Shown: positions 8,755-18,736 of the stretch, in pieces
Layout: every line of letters begins with the position of its first letter
How positions within the stretch are numbered: position 1 is the first letter of the stretch
From: Maribacter arcticus
GTDB taxonomy: Bacteria > Bacteroidota > Bacteroidia > Flavobacteriales > Flavobacteriaceae
Direction of reading: 5' to 3'
NCBI RefSeq assembly: GCF_900167935.1
Contig: NZ_FUYL01000005.1
Coordinates: 62,001 to 126,000, forward strand
DNA length: 64,000 nt
The notes under the pieces: generated by a model
The model's database searches: none
What the model saw: the letters and a program-made list of their open reading frames with translations, nothing else
What the model was told of the DNA's origin: nothing
Made by a program: the position numbers and the translations under genes

Positions 8755-9153
8755 TTGCTTAAAAATATTCTCATAATAATAGTCGTGTTCCTTTTCGTGG
8801 GCACGACTTCTTATTTTTTACATCCTTTTCTTTTAGTAGAAGAGCATCAATTTTTTGTACCATTACTTAAGAAAGCATATCTATTTCATTTTAGTTTTTC
8901 TCTGATTTTAATACTAGCGTTCATTATTCTTGCTCGATACGATAAGTATTTTGTGCAATTAGGATTTATATATATGGGACTGTTGGTTTTTAAGATTGTG
9001 GTTTTCGCAGCCCTTTTTTATCCACAACTTTTAGGAGAGAATTTGTTATCTAGTTTTTATAGGTCTTCCCTATTAATTCCTGTTATTGTATTTTTGCCGC
9101 TTGAAGTGATTTTCATTTCAAAAATAATGCGAGGCAAAAAAGCTAAAATTTAA
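8755..9153 (+). CDS. Small four-helix membrane protein upstream of atpB (DUF6168-like)
   Basis: A 132-aa protein with four hydrophobic helices (about residues 3-22, 38-60, 66-88 and 95-118) and no soluble domain. It uses TTG at 8755, since no early ATG exists. In the place where other bacteria carry atpI, it may be an assembly factor for Fo, but I can support that only by position. The family name DUF6168 is from memory. Confidence 0.7.
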   Translation: MLKNILIIIVVFLFVGTTSYFLHPFLLVEEHQFFVPLLKKAYLFHFSFSLILILAFIILARYDKYFVQLGFIYMGLLVFKIVVFAALFYPQLLGENLLSSFYRSSLLIPVIVFLPLEVIFISKIMRGKKAKI

Positions 9154-9162
9154 AGCTCTAAA

Positions 9163-9196
9163 TTTGCGCAGATTAGGTTAATAATAATTACTTTTG
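9163..9196 (+). promoter_or_regulatory. Promoter of the atpB-atpG operon
   Basis: TTTG at 9163-9166 and TACTTTTG at 9189-9196 (22-nt spacer) match the Bacteroidota -33/-7 consensus. The predicted transcript start, near 9202, gives a leader of about 33 nt before atpB, so the ATP synthase genes need not rely on read-through from sprE. Confidence 0.65.
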
Positions 9197-9234
9197 CGCA
9201 AAATTTCAAGAGCTAATTTTTTGAAAAAGAAATA

Positions 9235-10410
9235 ATGAAGAAAGTTTTAGAAACATTGAAAACGGCAACACTACTTTTCGTACTATGTTTTTCCTTACAA
9301 GGATTTGCATCTTCTGATGAGGATCAAAACCTTGAGGTAGATACTAAAGATGAGGTAGATGCGTATATTCAGCATCACATTAAAGATGCTCATGACTTTC
9401 ATTTGTTTTCGTATACCTCTAACGGTGAGCGTAAACATGTTGGTTTTCCATTACCTGTAATTGTATGGTCTAGTAATGGTCTTGCAACATTTATGTCTTC
9501 TGCTTTTCATCATGATGATGATGGTAAGGTGGTTGTTGAACGAAATGGTTCAAGTTTTGTAAAATTTCATAGTAAGATTTACGAATTAAATGCAGGTGCT
9601 TCTCAAGTTGAATTCGACGAAACGCATCACGCGACCAACGCAGATAAAGTTTTAGATTTTTCTATTACAAAAAGTGTCTTTGGTATTTTATTAATTGGTC
9701 TGTTTATGTTGATTGCATTTTCTTCGTTGGCAAGACAGTATAAAAATAAAAGTATTCCAACAGGTTTTGGTAGAGTTTTAGAGCCACTAGTACTTTATGT
9801 AAGGGATGAAATTGCGCGTCCAAATATTGGCGAAAAAAGATATCGTCAATTCACAGGTTACTTATTGACCGTATTCTTTTTTATCTGGATTTTGAACTTA
9901 TTAGGTCTTACACCTTTCGGTTTTAATGTTACTGGCCAGATAGCTGTAACGGCGGCTTTGGCAATCTTTACCTTGGTTATATACACTTTTAGTGGAAATA
10001 AAGATTATTGGATGCACATATTATGGATGCCAGGTGTACCGGTTCTAATCAGACCAGTATTGGCAGTCATTGAATTGGCAGGAGCATTGGTCATCAAGCC
10101 ATTCTCATTGTTAGTGCGTTTGTTTGCAAACATTTCAGCAGGGCATATTGTTGTGATGAGTTTAATTGCTATTATGTTTACATTAAAAAAGAGTTTAGGT
10201 GTTGTTGGTGCAACGGGTCTTTCTTTAGTATTATCATTTTTCATCACTTTAATAGAAGTTTTGGTAGCTTTTTTACAGGCATATATTTTCACTATGCTTT
10301 CAGCACTATTTATAGGTATGGCAGTGGCAGAACATGATCACGATCATGAGCACGATACACATGGTCATGATGTGCCAGACGCGGAAGATGTAAGAGGAGA
10401 TTTTATTTAA
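9235..10410 (+). CDS. atpB: F1Fo ATP synthase subunit a
   Basis: A 391-aa stator subunit that provides the proton half-channels. The first ~25 residues form a signal peptide (TATLLFVLCFSLQGFA), followed by a ~120-residue extracytoplasmic domain found in Bacteroidota subunit a. The membrane part begins near residue 145. The essential arginine is in LLVRLFANISAGH (about residue 299), and the LIEVLVAFLQAYIFTML segment is the conserved last helix. The tail is rich in His and Asp (AEHDHDHEHDTHGHD), which is unusual. Confidence 0.95.
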   Translation: MKKVLETLKTATLLFVLCFSLQGFASSDEDQNLEVDTKDEVDAYIQHHIKDAHDFHLFSYTSNGERKHVGFPLPVIVWSSNGLATFMSSAFHHDDDGKVVVERNGSSFVKFHSKIYELNAGASQVEFDETHHATNADKVLDFSITKSVFGILLIGLFMLIAFSSLARQYKNKSIPTGFGRVLEPLVLYVRDEIARPNIGEKRYRQFTGYLLTVFFFIWILNLLGLTPFGFNVTGQIAVTAALAIFTLVIYTFSGNKDYWMHILWMPGVPVLIRPVLAVIELAGALVIKPFSLLVRLFANISAGHIVVMSLIAIMFTLKKSLGVVGATGLSLVLSFFITLIEVLVAFLQAYIFTMLSALFIGMAVAEHDHDHEHDTHGHDVPDAEDVRGDFI

Positions 10411-10425
10411 CGAGAGTTTTTTTAA

Positions 10426-10638
<213 letters not shown>

Positions 10639-10657
10639 GAACACAAAGACCAAAGAA

Positions 10658-10695
10658 CATTCTCCTGCAACGGTTGGTTGCAGGAAGTGTTTTTT
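10658..10695 (+). terminator. Hairpin with T-run between atpE and atpF
   Basis: CCTGCAAC (10664-10671), loop GGTTG, GTTGCAGG (10677-10684), extended by an imperfect outer stem and followed by TTTTTT. It has the form of an intrinsic terminator or 3' stabiliser inside the operon, placed right after the cistron whose product is needed in the highest copy. Confidence 0.7.
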
Positions 10696-10727
10696 AATTT
10701 TTGATTTAGTATTTAAAAAAATAAGAT

Positions 10728-11228
10728 ATGGAGATTTTAATTAACGATTTTTCACCGGGTTTATTTGTTGTAATGACAATTTTATTTTTAGGATTGATTT
10801 TTCTAATGGTAAAATTTGCTTGGAAACCTATTTTAAGTTCTCTTGACGAAAGAGAGTCAGGTATTAAAGATGCATTGGCTGCTGCTGAGAAAGCTCGTAC
10901 CGATATGCAAAATTTACAGGCTGACAATGAAAAAATGCTTCAAGAGGCACGTGCTGAGCGTGAGTCTATGTTAAAAGAAGCACGTGAAATCAAAGAAAAA
11001 ATGATTTCAGATTCTAAAGAACTAGCTAAAGTAGAAGGGGATAAAATGTTAAAGCAGGCGCAAGTGGCAATAGAAAGCGAAAAGAAAGCGGCTGTTGCAG
11101 ATATTAAAAACCAAGTTGCAGAATTGTCTGTTGCCATTGCTGAGAAGGTTATAAAGGAAGAGTTGTCCAATAGCGAAAAGCAATTGAAGTTAGTAGATTC
11201 ATTGTTGAGCGATTTAAAACTTAACTAA
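10728..11228 (+). CDS. atpF: F1Fo ATP synthase subunit b
   Basis: A 166-aa peripheral stalk subunit: one N-terminal membrane helix (about residues 12-30) followed by a long, charged alpha-helical coiled coil rich in Ala, Lys and Glu to the C-terminus. It dimerises and links subunit a to delta and alpha. Position between atpE and atpH is canonical; only one b gene is present. Confidence 0.93.
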   Translation: MEILINDFSPGLFVVMTILFLGLIFLMVKFAWKPILSSLDERESGIKDALAAAEKARTDMQNLQADNEKMLQEARAERESMLKEAREIKEKMISDSKELAKVEGDKMLKQAQVAIESEKKAAVADIKNQVAELSVAIAEKVIKEELSNSEKQLKLVDSLLSDLKLN

Positions 11229-11236
11229 GAAATATA

Positions 11237-11776
11237 ATGAGCGAATCAAGAGCAGCATTACGTTACGCAAAGGCAATATTAGATATGGCCAAGGAAAAGA
11301 AAGCCTTGACTGCTGTTGAGAAAGATATGCGTTCAATCGCAGCTACTATTTCCGATAGTAAAGAGTTGAGAGATGTTCTTGCTAGCCCTGTAGTATCTGG
11401 TAGTTCTAAAAGGAATGCATTAGCAGAAATCTTTAAGGGTAGCGATGCTATAACAGAGGGTTCAATTAGCATGTTAGTGGATAACAAGCGTATTGGAATG
11501 CTTAATGAAGTAGCATTAAAATATATTATACTTAATGAGCAATTGAAAGGAAAAGGCGTAGCTTACGTGACTACTGCAGTACCTTTAAATGCTGAAATGG
11601 AAAAAAAGGTTTTAAAGCAAGTTGCTAATATTACTGGTGACGAAGTAACCATTGAGAATAAAATTGATGAAAGTATCATAGGTGGATTCATTTTAAGAAT
11701 AGGTGACTTACAATATGATGCAAGTATCGTTAATAAGCTAAATAATATTAAAAGAGAATTTTCGAATAGTCTATAA
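11237..11776 (+). CDS. atpH: F1Fo ATP synthase subunit delta
   Basis: A 179-aa OSCP/delta subunit. The N-terminal helical bundle begins SRAALRYAKAILDMA, a hallmark of the family, and the C-terminal part contains the conserved IIGGFILRIGDLQYDASI segment. It caps the F1 head on the peripheral stalk. It begins 8 nt after atpF, consistent with translational coupling. Confidence 0.93.
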   Translation: MSESRAALRYAKAILDMAKEKKALTAVEKDMRSIAATISDSKELRDVLASPVVSGSSKRNALAEIFKGSDAITEGSISMLVDNKRIGMLNEVALKYIILNEQLKGKGVAYVTTAVPLNAEMEKKVLKQVANITGDEVTIENKIDESIIGGFILRIGDLQYDASIVNKLNNIKREFSNSL

Positions 11777-11786
11777 TAACTATATA

Positions 11787-11814
11787 AGGCTTCAGATGTT
11801 TACATCTATCGCCT
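11787..11814 (+). other. Intercistronic hairpin between atpH and atpA
   Basis: AGGC...AGATGT-TT-ACATCT...GCCT forms a stem with a symmetric 3-nt internal loop. There is no T-run, so it is more likely an RNA processing or stabilising element than a terminator. Confidence 0.5.
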
Positions 11815-11836
11815 AATATCTTATATCTAATTAAAA

Positions 11837-13417
11837 ATGGCAGGAGTAAAAGCCGCTGAAGTATCAGCAATTTTAAAGAAACAATTATCAGGATTTGATG
11901 CTACCGCAACTTTAGACGAAGTAGGTACTGTTTTACAGGTAGGTGATGGTATCGCAAGAGTCTACGGACTGGCAAATGCCCAATATGGGGAATTAGTTGA
12001 GTTTGACGGCGGACTTGAAGGTATCGTTTTGAACCTTGAAGAAGATAACGTTGGTGTGGTTCTTTTAGGACCTTCTAAATCAGTTGGTGAAGGCGATACT
12101 GTTAAACGTACGCAACGAATTGCATCTATTAAAGTTGGTGAAGGAATTGTTGGTCGTGTGGTTGATACTTTAGGTACGCCAATAGACGGCAAGGGGCCTA
12201 TCTCTGGTGAAACTTATGAAATGCCATTGGAGCGTAAAGCACCAGGGGTTATTTATAGAGAGCCTGTAACAGAGCCAATGCAAACGGGTATTAAAGCTAT
12301 TGATGCTATGATTCCAGTGGGTAGAGGACAAAGAGAATTGGTGATTGGTGACCGCCAAACTGGTAAGACTACAGTTTGTATCGATACCATTTTAAATCAA
12401 AAAGAATTTTACGATGCAGGTGAGCCTGTTTATTGTATATATGTAGCAATTGGTCAGAAAGCCTCTACGGTAGCTGGTATTGCTCAAGTATTGGAAGATA
12501 AAGGAGCTATGGCCTATACTACAATTGTAGCGGCTAATGCATCTGACCCTGCACCAATGCAAGTATATGCACCTTTTGCAGGTGCTTCTATCGGGGAGTA
12601 TTTCCGTGATACTGGTCGTCCAGCATTAATTATATATGATGATTTGTCAAAACAAGCGGTTGCATATCGTGAGGTGTCTCTTTTGTTAAGAAGACCACCA
12701 GGACGTGAGGCTTATCCAGGTGACGTTTTCTACCTACACTCTAGATTGTTAGAACGTGCGGCAAAAGTGATTAATAATGATGCAATTGCTAGAGAAATGA
12801 ACGATTTGCCAGAGGTGTTAAAGCCAATGGTAAAAGGTGGAGGTTCATTAACTGCATTACCTATTATTGAAACGCAAGCGGGTGACGTTTCTGCTTATAT
12901 CCCAACTAACGTAATTTCTATTACTGATGGTCAGATATTCTTAGAGCAAGATTTATTCAACCAAGGGGTAAGACCAGCGATTAACGTAGGTATTTCTGTA
13001 TCTCGTGTTGGTGGTAACGCACAGATTAAATCAATGAAGAAAGTTGCAGGTACGTTGAAATTAGATCAAGCACAGTTCCGTGAATTAGAAGCGTTCGCAA
13101 AATTTGGTTCAGATTTAGATGCTGCTACGTTGAATGTTATTGAAAAAGGACGTAGAAACGTTGAAATATTAAAGCAAGCTCAAAACGATCCTTTTACTGT
13201 TGAAGATCAGGTTGCAATTATCTATGCAGGTTCTAAAAACTTGTTAAGAGATGTGCCAGTAGAGAAAGTAAAAGAATTCGAACGTGATTATTTAGAATTT
13301 CTTAATGCGAAGCATAGAGATGTTTTAGACACGTTGAAGGCTGGTAAACTTACAGACGAGGTTACTGATACTTTAACTGCGGTATGTAAAGATCTTTCTG
13401 CTAAATATAAAAAATAA
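11837..13417 (+). CDS. atpA: F1 ATP synthase subunit alpha
   Basis: A 526-aa F1 subunit. It has the N-terminal beta-barrel, a non-catalytic nucleotide site with P-loop GDRQTGKT (about residues 171-178), the [17 protein letters not shown] segment (about 257-273), the [21 protein letters not shown] motif and the [20 protein letters not shown] segment. Full family length. Three copies alternate with beta in F1; no beta gene is in this window. Confidence 0.97.
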   Translation: MAGVKAAEVSAILKKQLSGFDATATLDEVGTVLQVGDGIARVYGLANAQYGELVEFDGGLEGIVLNLEEDNVGVVLLGPSKSVGEGDTVKRTQRIASIKVGEGIVGRVVDTLGTPIDGKGPISGETYEMPLERKAPGVIYREPVTEPMQTGIKAIDAMIPVGRGQRELVIGDRQTGKTTVCIDTILNQKEFYDAGEPVYCIYVAIGQKASTVAGIAQVLEDKGAMAYTTIVAANASDPAPMQVYAPFAGASIGEYFRDTGRPALIIYDDLSKQAVAYREVSLLLRRPPGREAYPGDVFYLHSRLLERAAKVINNDAIAREMNDLPEVLKPMVKGGGSLTALPIIETQAGDVSAYIPTNVISITDGQIFLEQDLFNQGVRPAINVGISVSRVGGNAQIKSMKKVAGTLKLDQAQFRELEAFAKFGSDLDAATLNVIEKGRRNVEILKQAQNDPFTVEDQVAIIYAGSKNLLRDVPVEKVKEFERDYLEFLNAKHRDVLDTLKAGKLTDEVTDTLTAVCKDLSAKYKK

Positions 13418-13434
13418 ACTAGTACATAGTACTG

Positions 13435-13495
13435 AGTAAAAAGTACAAAGTGTTTTGCTTAACAATGTTGAACGATATGCTTTGTACTTATTACT
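13435..13495 (+). repeat. AGTAC-rich long hairpin between atpA and atpG
   Basis: AGTAAAAAGTACAAAG (13435-13450) pairs with CTTTGTACTTATTACT (13480-13495), a 16-bp stem with one mismatch and a 29-nt loop. Further AGTAC copies precede it at 13421-13432. It fills the 92-nt gap between atpA and atpG. Confidence 0.55.
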
Positions 13496-13509
13496 AAATA
13501 CGCTAAAGT

Positions 13510-14370
13510 ATGGCTAACTTAAAGGAAATACGGAATAGGATTTCATCGGTTTCATCAACGATGCAGATTACCAGTGCTATGAAAATGGTTTCTGCTGCTA
13601 AATTGAAGAAGGCACAAGACGCTATTACGGCAATGAGACCTTATGCCGATAAACTAACCGAATTACTTCAAAATTTAAGCGCTAGTTTAGAAGGGGATTC
13701 AGGTAGTGTATATGCCGATAATCGTATTGTAAAAAAGGTTTTGATTGTTTCCATAACTTCAAATAGAGGTCTTTGTGGTGCTTTCAATACTAATATTTTA
13801 AAGCAATCGGTTAATCTTGCCGAAAATGTACATGCCGGTAAAGAAGTAGATTTTATTGCTGTTGGAAAAAAGGCAAATGACTTTTTAGGGAAACGTTTTA
13901 ATGTTATTGCTAACCACAGTGGCGTTTATGATGACTTGACGTTTGACAATGTAGCTGAGATAGCAGAAAGTTTAATGCTGCTTTTTACAAACGGAGCTTA
14001 TGACCGTATTGAAATTGTATATAACAAATTCAAAAATGCGGCTACTCAAATTGTAATGACAGAGCAGTTTTTACCTATCGTTCCATTGGAAGTTGAAGGT
14101 AATGTGAGTGCAGATTATACATTCGAGCCTTCTAAGATTGAAATTATTGAGCAGTTGATTCCTAAATCTTTAAAGACACAATTATATAAAGGTATTAGAG
14201 ATTCGTTTGCTAGTGAACACGGAGCTCGTATGACAGCGATGCATAAGGCAACTGATAACGCGACTGAAATGCGTGATCAATTGAAATTAACATATAACAA
14301 AGCAAGACAAGCCTCAATTACTAATGAAATCTTAGAAATTGTAGGTGGCGCAGAAGCACTAAATAATTAA
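13510..14370 (+). CDS. atpG: F1 ATP synthase subunit gamma
   Basis: A 286-aa central rotor shaft. The N-terminus (ANLKEIRNRISSVSSTMQITSAMKMVSAAKL) and the C-terminal helix (TEMRDQLKLTYNKARQASITNEILEIVGGAEAL) are the two conserved coiled-coil strands; SNRGLCGAFN near residue 85 is the third signature. It is the last gene of the operon: atpD and atpC do not follow, and a terminator lies 56 nt downstream. Confidence 0.96.
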   Translation: MANLKEIRNRISSVSSTMQITSAMKMVSAAKLKKAQDAITAMRPYADKLTELLQNLSASLEGDSGSVYADNRIVKKVLIVSITSNRGLCGAFNTNILKQSVNLAENVHAGKEVDFIAVGKKANDFLGKRFNVIANHSGVYDDLTFDNVAEIAESLMLLFTNGAYDRIEIVYNKFKNAATQIVMTEQFLPIVPLEVEGNVSADYTFEPSKIEIIEQLIPKSLKTQLYKGIRDSFASEHGARMTAMHKATDNATEMRDQLKLTYNKARQASITNEILEIVGGAEALNN

Positions 14371-14425
14371 GAGTCATTGCTGGTATAGTAAAGCAAATTT
14401 TTTATTATAAAATATACTCATATGT

Positions 14426-14457
14426 AAAACCTCACTTTAATGTGGGGTTTTATTTTT
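14426..14457 (+). terminator. Intrinsic terminator of the atp operon
   Basis: AAAACCTCAC / GTGGGGTTTT stem (one G-T pair), 6-nt loop, then TATTTTTT. Confidence 0.8.
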
Positions 14458-14500
14458 TAATGGGTTTTAAAACCTTTTTTATCCGACTTTTGCCTTGACC

Positions 14501-15721
14501 ATGAAATCAAAAAAGACAGCCTTACTTTTTATCTTTATTACTATTCTAGTTGATGTAATCGGCATCGGCATAATTCTTCCCATAATTCCTGATTTGATTA
14601 TGGAATTGACAGGAGAAGGAAATCACATGGCAATCATCTATGGCATGTGGCTTACGACAGCTTTTGCAGGAATGCAATTTTTATTTTCACCAGTTCTTGG
14701 AGAAATTTCTGATAAATTTGGTAGACGCCCCATATTACTTCTAGCGCTTTTTGGTTTGAGCATTGACTATATGATTCATGCTTGGGCCCCAACGATAGCT
14801 TGGCTATTTTTAGGAAGATTTTTGGCAGGTATTACTGGGGCAAGTTTTACGGTTGCCTCTGCGTACATTGCAGATGTAAGTACTAAGGAAAATAAGGCGA
14901 AAAATTTCGGATTAATTGGAGCCGCTTTTGGTGTTGGGTTTATTATAGGCCCTGGTATTGGTGGATTTTTCGGAGAAATCGATATTAGATTGCCTTTTTA
15001 TATAGCAGCAGGACTAACATTTGCCAACTTTTTATTCGGTTATTTCTTTGTTCCAGAATCTTTGGCTCCAGAAAACAGAAGGCAAATCAATTATATAAAA
15101 ATGATTCCTGGCGTTTCTTTAGTGGCGTTACGTAATTATAAAGGACTCTTATTACTAATCTCTGCTTTCTTTTTGGCCAATCTTGCAGGCCAAGCTTTGC
15201 CTTCTACATGGTCATATTATGGTATAGAGCGTTACGACTGGAATCCTAGGCAAATCGGTATATCTTTAATGGTCGTTGGTTTGCTCGTTGCTATAGTGCA
15301 AGGTTTTTTGGTAGGGGTATTGGTAAAAAAGTTTGGCAAACGAAAAATTATTATTTACGGTTTTTTACTTTGGACAGTTGGTATGTTTTTATTCTCATTC
15401 GCAAAAGAACCTTGGATGCTTTATGCTTTCTTGATTCCTTATGCACTTGGTGGAATCGCTGGCCCTACAGTACAAGGTGTAATTTCGAACCAAGTTTCTG
15501 AAAAGGAACAAGGAATTTTACAAGGCTCCATTACCGGACTTGTCAGTGTTACAGCAATTTTGGGGCAACTTATTTTCTCACCCGTATTTTACTATTTTAT
15601 ACGTCCTGAGGGCACCATATATTTCCCGGGCGCCCCATATGCCTTGGCGGCCTTATTCTTATTAGCAGCCTTTATTTTAGCTTTTACTGCTATAAAACGA
15701 ATGAATGTTGAGCCAGAATGA
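14501..15721 (+). CDS. MFS transporter, TCR/Tet family
   Basis: A 406-aa, 12-helix major facilitator. Motif A is GEISDKFGRRPIL after helix 2 (about residues 66-78) and the helix 4-5 region GRFLAGITGASFTVASAYIAD matches the tetracycline-exporter-like drug:H+ antiporter group. I used ATG 14501 rather than TTG 14495. It stands alone between the atp terminator and the flippase promoter. Chromosomal homologues in Flavobacteriaceae are common and resistance cannot be inferred. A -7-like GACTTTTG ends 8 nt before the ATG. Confidence 0.87.
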   Translation: MKSKKTALLFIFITILVDVIGIGIILPIIPDLIMELTGEGNHMAIIYGMWLTTAFAGMQFLFSPVLGEISDKFGRRPILLLALFGLSIDYMIHAWAPTIAWLFLGRFLAGITGASFTVASAYIADVSTKENKAKNFGLIGAAFGVGFIIGPGIGGFFGEIDIRLPFYIAAGLTFANFLFGYFFVPESLAPENRRQINYIKMIPGVSLVALRNYKGLLLLISAFFLANLAGQALPSTWSYYGIERYDWNPRQIGISLMVVGLLVAIVQGFLVGVLVKKFGKRKIIIYGFLLWTVGMFLFSFAKEPWMLYAFLIPYALGGIAGPTVQGVISNQVSEKEQGILQGSITGLVSVTAILGQLIFSPVFYYFIRPEGTIYFPGAPYALAALFLLAAFILAFTAIKRMNVEPE

Positions 15722-15813
15722 TAGTATTATCCCAAGATTTAGGGTCTCTGAAGTATTAAAAAGTAAATTAAGGGTGAATACTAATTTTCAATAATAACTA
15801 TACTTACAAAAAC

Positions 15814-15821
15814 TAACTTTG
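15814..15821 (+). promoter_or_regulatory. -7 box upstream of the flippase-dut operon
   Basis: TAACTTTG, an exact TAnnTTTG match, lies 46 nt before the TTG start. The upstream -33 is only a weak TTTT at 15785-15788. Confidence 0.5.
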
Positions 15822-15867
15822 TAAACAGGGTTTTAATAGGTACATTTATTGCTTCAATTTAAGGTGT

Positions 15868-17328
15868 TTGAATCCACTCAAAAAACTTTTTAAACAAACT
15901 GCAATCTATGGCTTGGCAACTGTCTTGCCAAGGATGATTTCATTCCTTTTGGTTCCTATCTATACCGATGTAATGGCTCCTGGTAAATATGGTGAAATCA
16001 CTCTTATTTTTTCGTGGTTCGCTATCTTTAATGTGTTTTTGGCATATGGCATGGAAACTGCATTTTTTAGGTTTTATAAAGAAGCAGATAACCGTAAGAA
16101 AGTAGTAAGTACATCATTGCTTTCTATAATGGGTTCAACGATACTATTGGTCCTAATAGGTATCCTTTTTAAGGAAAAGCTATCGATTGCTTTAAATATC
16201 GACTTACCTTTCATGAACTACGTGCTTGGAATATTGGCATTAGACGCTCTTGCTATTATACCATTTGCATGGTTAAGAGCAAACGAAAAGCCTATGCGTT
16301 ATGCTATTGTGAAAATATTAAATGTTTCACTCAATTTAGGGTTCACTTTATTTTTCTTAATTCTGTTACCCAAAATGGCAGATGGAACTTCAACCGGATT
16401 TCTAAACTCTATTTATAAGCCTGATTATGAAATACCATACATACTAATTTCTACCTTAATTGCAAGTGGTGTTACCTTATTATTAATGATTAGGGTTTAT
16501 ATACGTCGACCATATGTATTCGACACTGTTTTGTGGAAGCGAATGGTAAGGTATGCAATGCCGGTTATGGTTGCGGGAATAGCTTTCACGATTAATGAGG
16601 TATTTGACCGTTACTTGTTATCAGAATTATTACCAGTAGATATAGCAAAAAGTGAAATGGGTAAGTATTCAGCCTGTTATAAGCTAGCGTTGTTCATGAC
16701 TTTATTTGCTACCGCTTTTCGAATGGGAATTGAACCATTTTTCTTTAGTCATTCTGATACTAAAAATCCACAAAAAGCTTATGCTCAGATTACCAACTAC
16801 TTTGTGGTTTTGGGGAGCATAATTTTAGTTGCGGTAGTTGTTTTCTCCGATGTGCTTAAACAATTTTTAGTATTAAACGAGGCTTATTGGGAGGCTATGC
16901 CAATTGTGCCTTTAATTGTTTTGGCAAGTTTTTTCTTGGGAATATATCATAACCTATCAGTTTGGTACAAGGTTACCGATAAAACGATTTATGGTGCTTA
17001 TATATCTCTGATTGGTGCGGTGGTTACTATAGTTATTAATTTTGTTTTCATTCCTTATTTTGGTTATATGGCATCAGCTGTAGCAACAGTTTCTGCCTAT
17101 GGAACTATGATGATGTTGTCATTTTATTTTGGACGCATGTATTATCCTATTCCTTATAACTTTAGAAAAATTAGCTTTTATTTAGTAGTGTCTATCTTAT
17201 TTTCCATCCTTTCATTTTACATTTTTGATAGAAATCTTTTTGTAGGCATACCACTGTTATTGTTGTTCTTGGGCTTAGTTTATAAACTTGAGTTTGAGAA
17301 CCTTAAAAAATTATATTTAAATAGATGA
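15868..17328 (+). CDS. Polysaccharide/oligosaccharide flippase family protein
   Basis: A 486-aa protein with about 12-14 membrane helices and the Wzx-like start [20 protein letters not shown]. It probably moves a lipid-linked glycan across the inner membrane (MOP/MATE superfamily). TTG 15868 is chosen because the first in-frame ATG falls inside helix 1. The dut gene overlaps its stop by 4 bp (ATGA). No glycosyltransferases flank it, so the glycan is unknown. Confidence 0.85.
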   Translation: MNPLKKLFKQTAIYGLATVLPRMISFLLVPIYTDVMAPGKYGEITLIFSWFAIFNVFLAYGMETAFFRFYKEADNRKKVVSTSLLSIMGSTILLVLIGILFKEKLSIALNIDLPFMNYVLGILALDALAIIPFAWLRANEKPMRYAIVKILNVSLNLGFTLFFLILLPKMADGTSTGFLNSIYKPDYEIPYILISTLIASGVTLLLMIRVYIRRPYVFDTVLWKRMVRYAMPVMVAGIAFTINEVFDRYLLSELLPVDIAKSEMGKYSACYKLALFMTLFATAFRMGIEPFFFSHSDTKNPQKAYAQITNYFVVLGSIILVAVVVFSDVLKQFLVLNEAYWEAMPIVPLIVLASFFLGIYHNLSVWYKVTDKTIYGAYISLIGAVVTIVINFVFIPYFGYMASAVATVSAYGTMMMLSFYFGRMYYPIPYNFRKISFYLVVSILFSILSFYIFDRNLFVGIPLLLLFLGLVYKLEFENLKKLYLNR

Positions 17329-17759
17329 ACATAAAAATAATCAACAAGTCGAATCACGAGTTGCCTAATTATGAAACTAGCGCATCTGCTGGTATGGACT
17401 TGAGAGCAAATCTTTCAGAATCCATAACACTTCAGCCCTTGGATAGAAAAATTATACCTACTGGTCTTTTTTTGGAACTTCCTATTGGTATTGAGGCTCA
17501 AGTGAGACCAAGAAGCGGGCTTGCAGCTAAAAAAGGAGTTACAGTACTTAACGCTCCTGGCACGATTGATGCTGATTACCGTGGTGAAGTAGGGGTCATT
17601 TTGGTCAATTTATCTAACGAACCTTTTACTATTGAAAATGGCGAACGAATTGCTCAAATGGTGATAGCTCAACATGAGCGTGCAGAATGGAGCCTTGTAG
17701 ATTCGTTATCGGAAACAGCAAGGGGCGAAGGTGGTTTTGGAAGTACTGGTGTCAAATAA
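17325..17759 (+). CDS. dut: dUTP diphosphatase
   Basis: A 144-aa trimeric dUTPase with all five motifs: 1 SAGMDLRAN (residues 22-30), 2 RPRSGLAAK (about 64-72), 3 [15 protein letters not shown] (about 80-94), 4 [10 protein letters not shown] (about 106-115) and 5 [10 protein letters not shown] (about 132-141). It hydrolyses dUTP to dUMP, keeping uracil out of DNA and feeding dTMP synthesis. It is coupled to the flippase gene by a 4-bp overlap. Confidence 0.97.
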   Translation: MNIKIINKSNHELPNYETSASAGMDLRANLSESITLQPLDRKIIPTGLFLELPIGIEAQVRPRSGLAAKKGVTVLNAPGTIDADYRGEVGVILVNLSNEPFTIENGERIAQMVIAQHERAEWSLVDSLSETARGEGGFGSTGVK

Positions 17760-17794
17760 GTTATTTACACAATATTATATGCTCAAGGGTTAGT

Positions 17795-18736
17795 ATGAAA
17801 AAATTGTTCTTTTTGGTGATTGGAATTAGTGGATTTTTTTCACTGACGACAATCTATGCCCAAGAAGAACGAGACATAGAAGTTGAACAAAGTGCTGAAG
17901 TCTTTTTAGAAGAGTATTCCGATGCTTTTCAAGAGAATTTTTTCGAGGGATTAAAGCAAATGGGAATTAGAAATTATGACAGGGCGATAACTTACTTTTT
18001 AGAATGTAAAAGGTTACAACCTCAAAATACGGTGGTCGCGTTTGAATTGGCAAAATTTCACCTTTATGACAAACAATTTGAAGTTGCACAAGAATATGCG
18101 CTGGAGGCTGTGCAAGGTGAACCAGAAAATTACTGGTACGCAGAAACATTAATTAATATAGTTGAAGCTAGAAAATCAGTTTTAGAAGATATCAAAGATG
18201 AATTACCCTTTAATAATTCTGAGTTGAAAAGTAATATAGCAGAGATTTATTTTTTAAAGGGAGATTATGTAACTGCTCAATCTATTTTAAAAAAATTAAA
18301 AGCAACAAAAGGGAACGAGCGATTAAATCAACGAATAAATGATTCGCTCGAAATACAAAAAGAAAAGATTACCTCAGTAGGGGTGTCAAGCAAGAAGGTT
18401 TCTAGTGAAGAATTGAATAGTGTAGAGGAATACAAGTCGACAATAAATGAGTTGCTAAAGACTAACCTTGATGCGGATAAATTATTATTTACCTCAGAAG
18501 AGGCTATGGAACGTTTTCCTTCACAGCCATTTTTTTATTATGCGAACGGCACTGCCTTAAACCGTTCACAAAAACATAACGATGCTATAGAAATTTTGGA
18601 AACCTCTTTAGATTATTTGATTGACGATATAGTGTTGGAAAATAAAATTTATAAAGAATTGGCTTTTGCGTTTACCGCAATCAACAATACGACAAAGGCA
18701 AATATGTACCTTAGTAAAATAAAACCTGGTTTTTAG
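17795..18736 (+). CDS. Exported tetratricopeptide repeat protein
   Basis: A 313-aa protein. The start at 17795 gives a signal peptide (MKKLFFLVIGISGFFSLTTIYAQ); longer in-frame readings run back into dut. TPR-like repeats occur near residues 50-125 (NYDRAITYFLECKRLQPQNTVVAFELAKF and NYWYAETLINI regions), with another pair near 220-305. No catalytic motif. It sits in a conserved flavobacterial cluster with dut, a DUF4292 lipoprotein and an EnvC-like protein, hinting at an envelope role. Confidence 0.8.
   Translation: MKKLFFLVIGISGFFSLTTIYAQEERDIEVEQSAEVFLEEYSDAFQENFFEGLKQMGIRNYDRAITYFLECKRLQPQNTVVAFELAKFHLYDKQFEVAQEYALEAVQGEPENYWYAETLINIVEARKSVLEDIKDELPFNNSELKSNIAEIYFLKGDYVTAQSILKKLKATKGNERLNQRINDSLEIQKEKITSVGVSSKKVSSEELNSVEEYKSTINELLKTNLDADKLLFTSEEAMERFPSQPFFYYANGTALNRSQKHNDAIEILETSLDYLIDDIVLENKIYKELAFAFTAINNTTKANMYLSKIKPGF

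Noticed and set aside
14501-15721. Calling the MFS gene a tetracycline resistance determinant
   Set aside because: It has the TCR/Tet family motifs only; there is no TetR repressor or mobile element and such chromosomal homologues are common.
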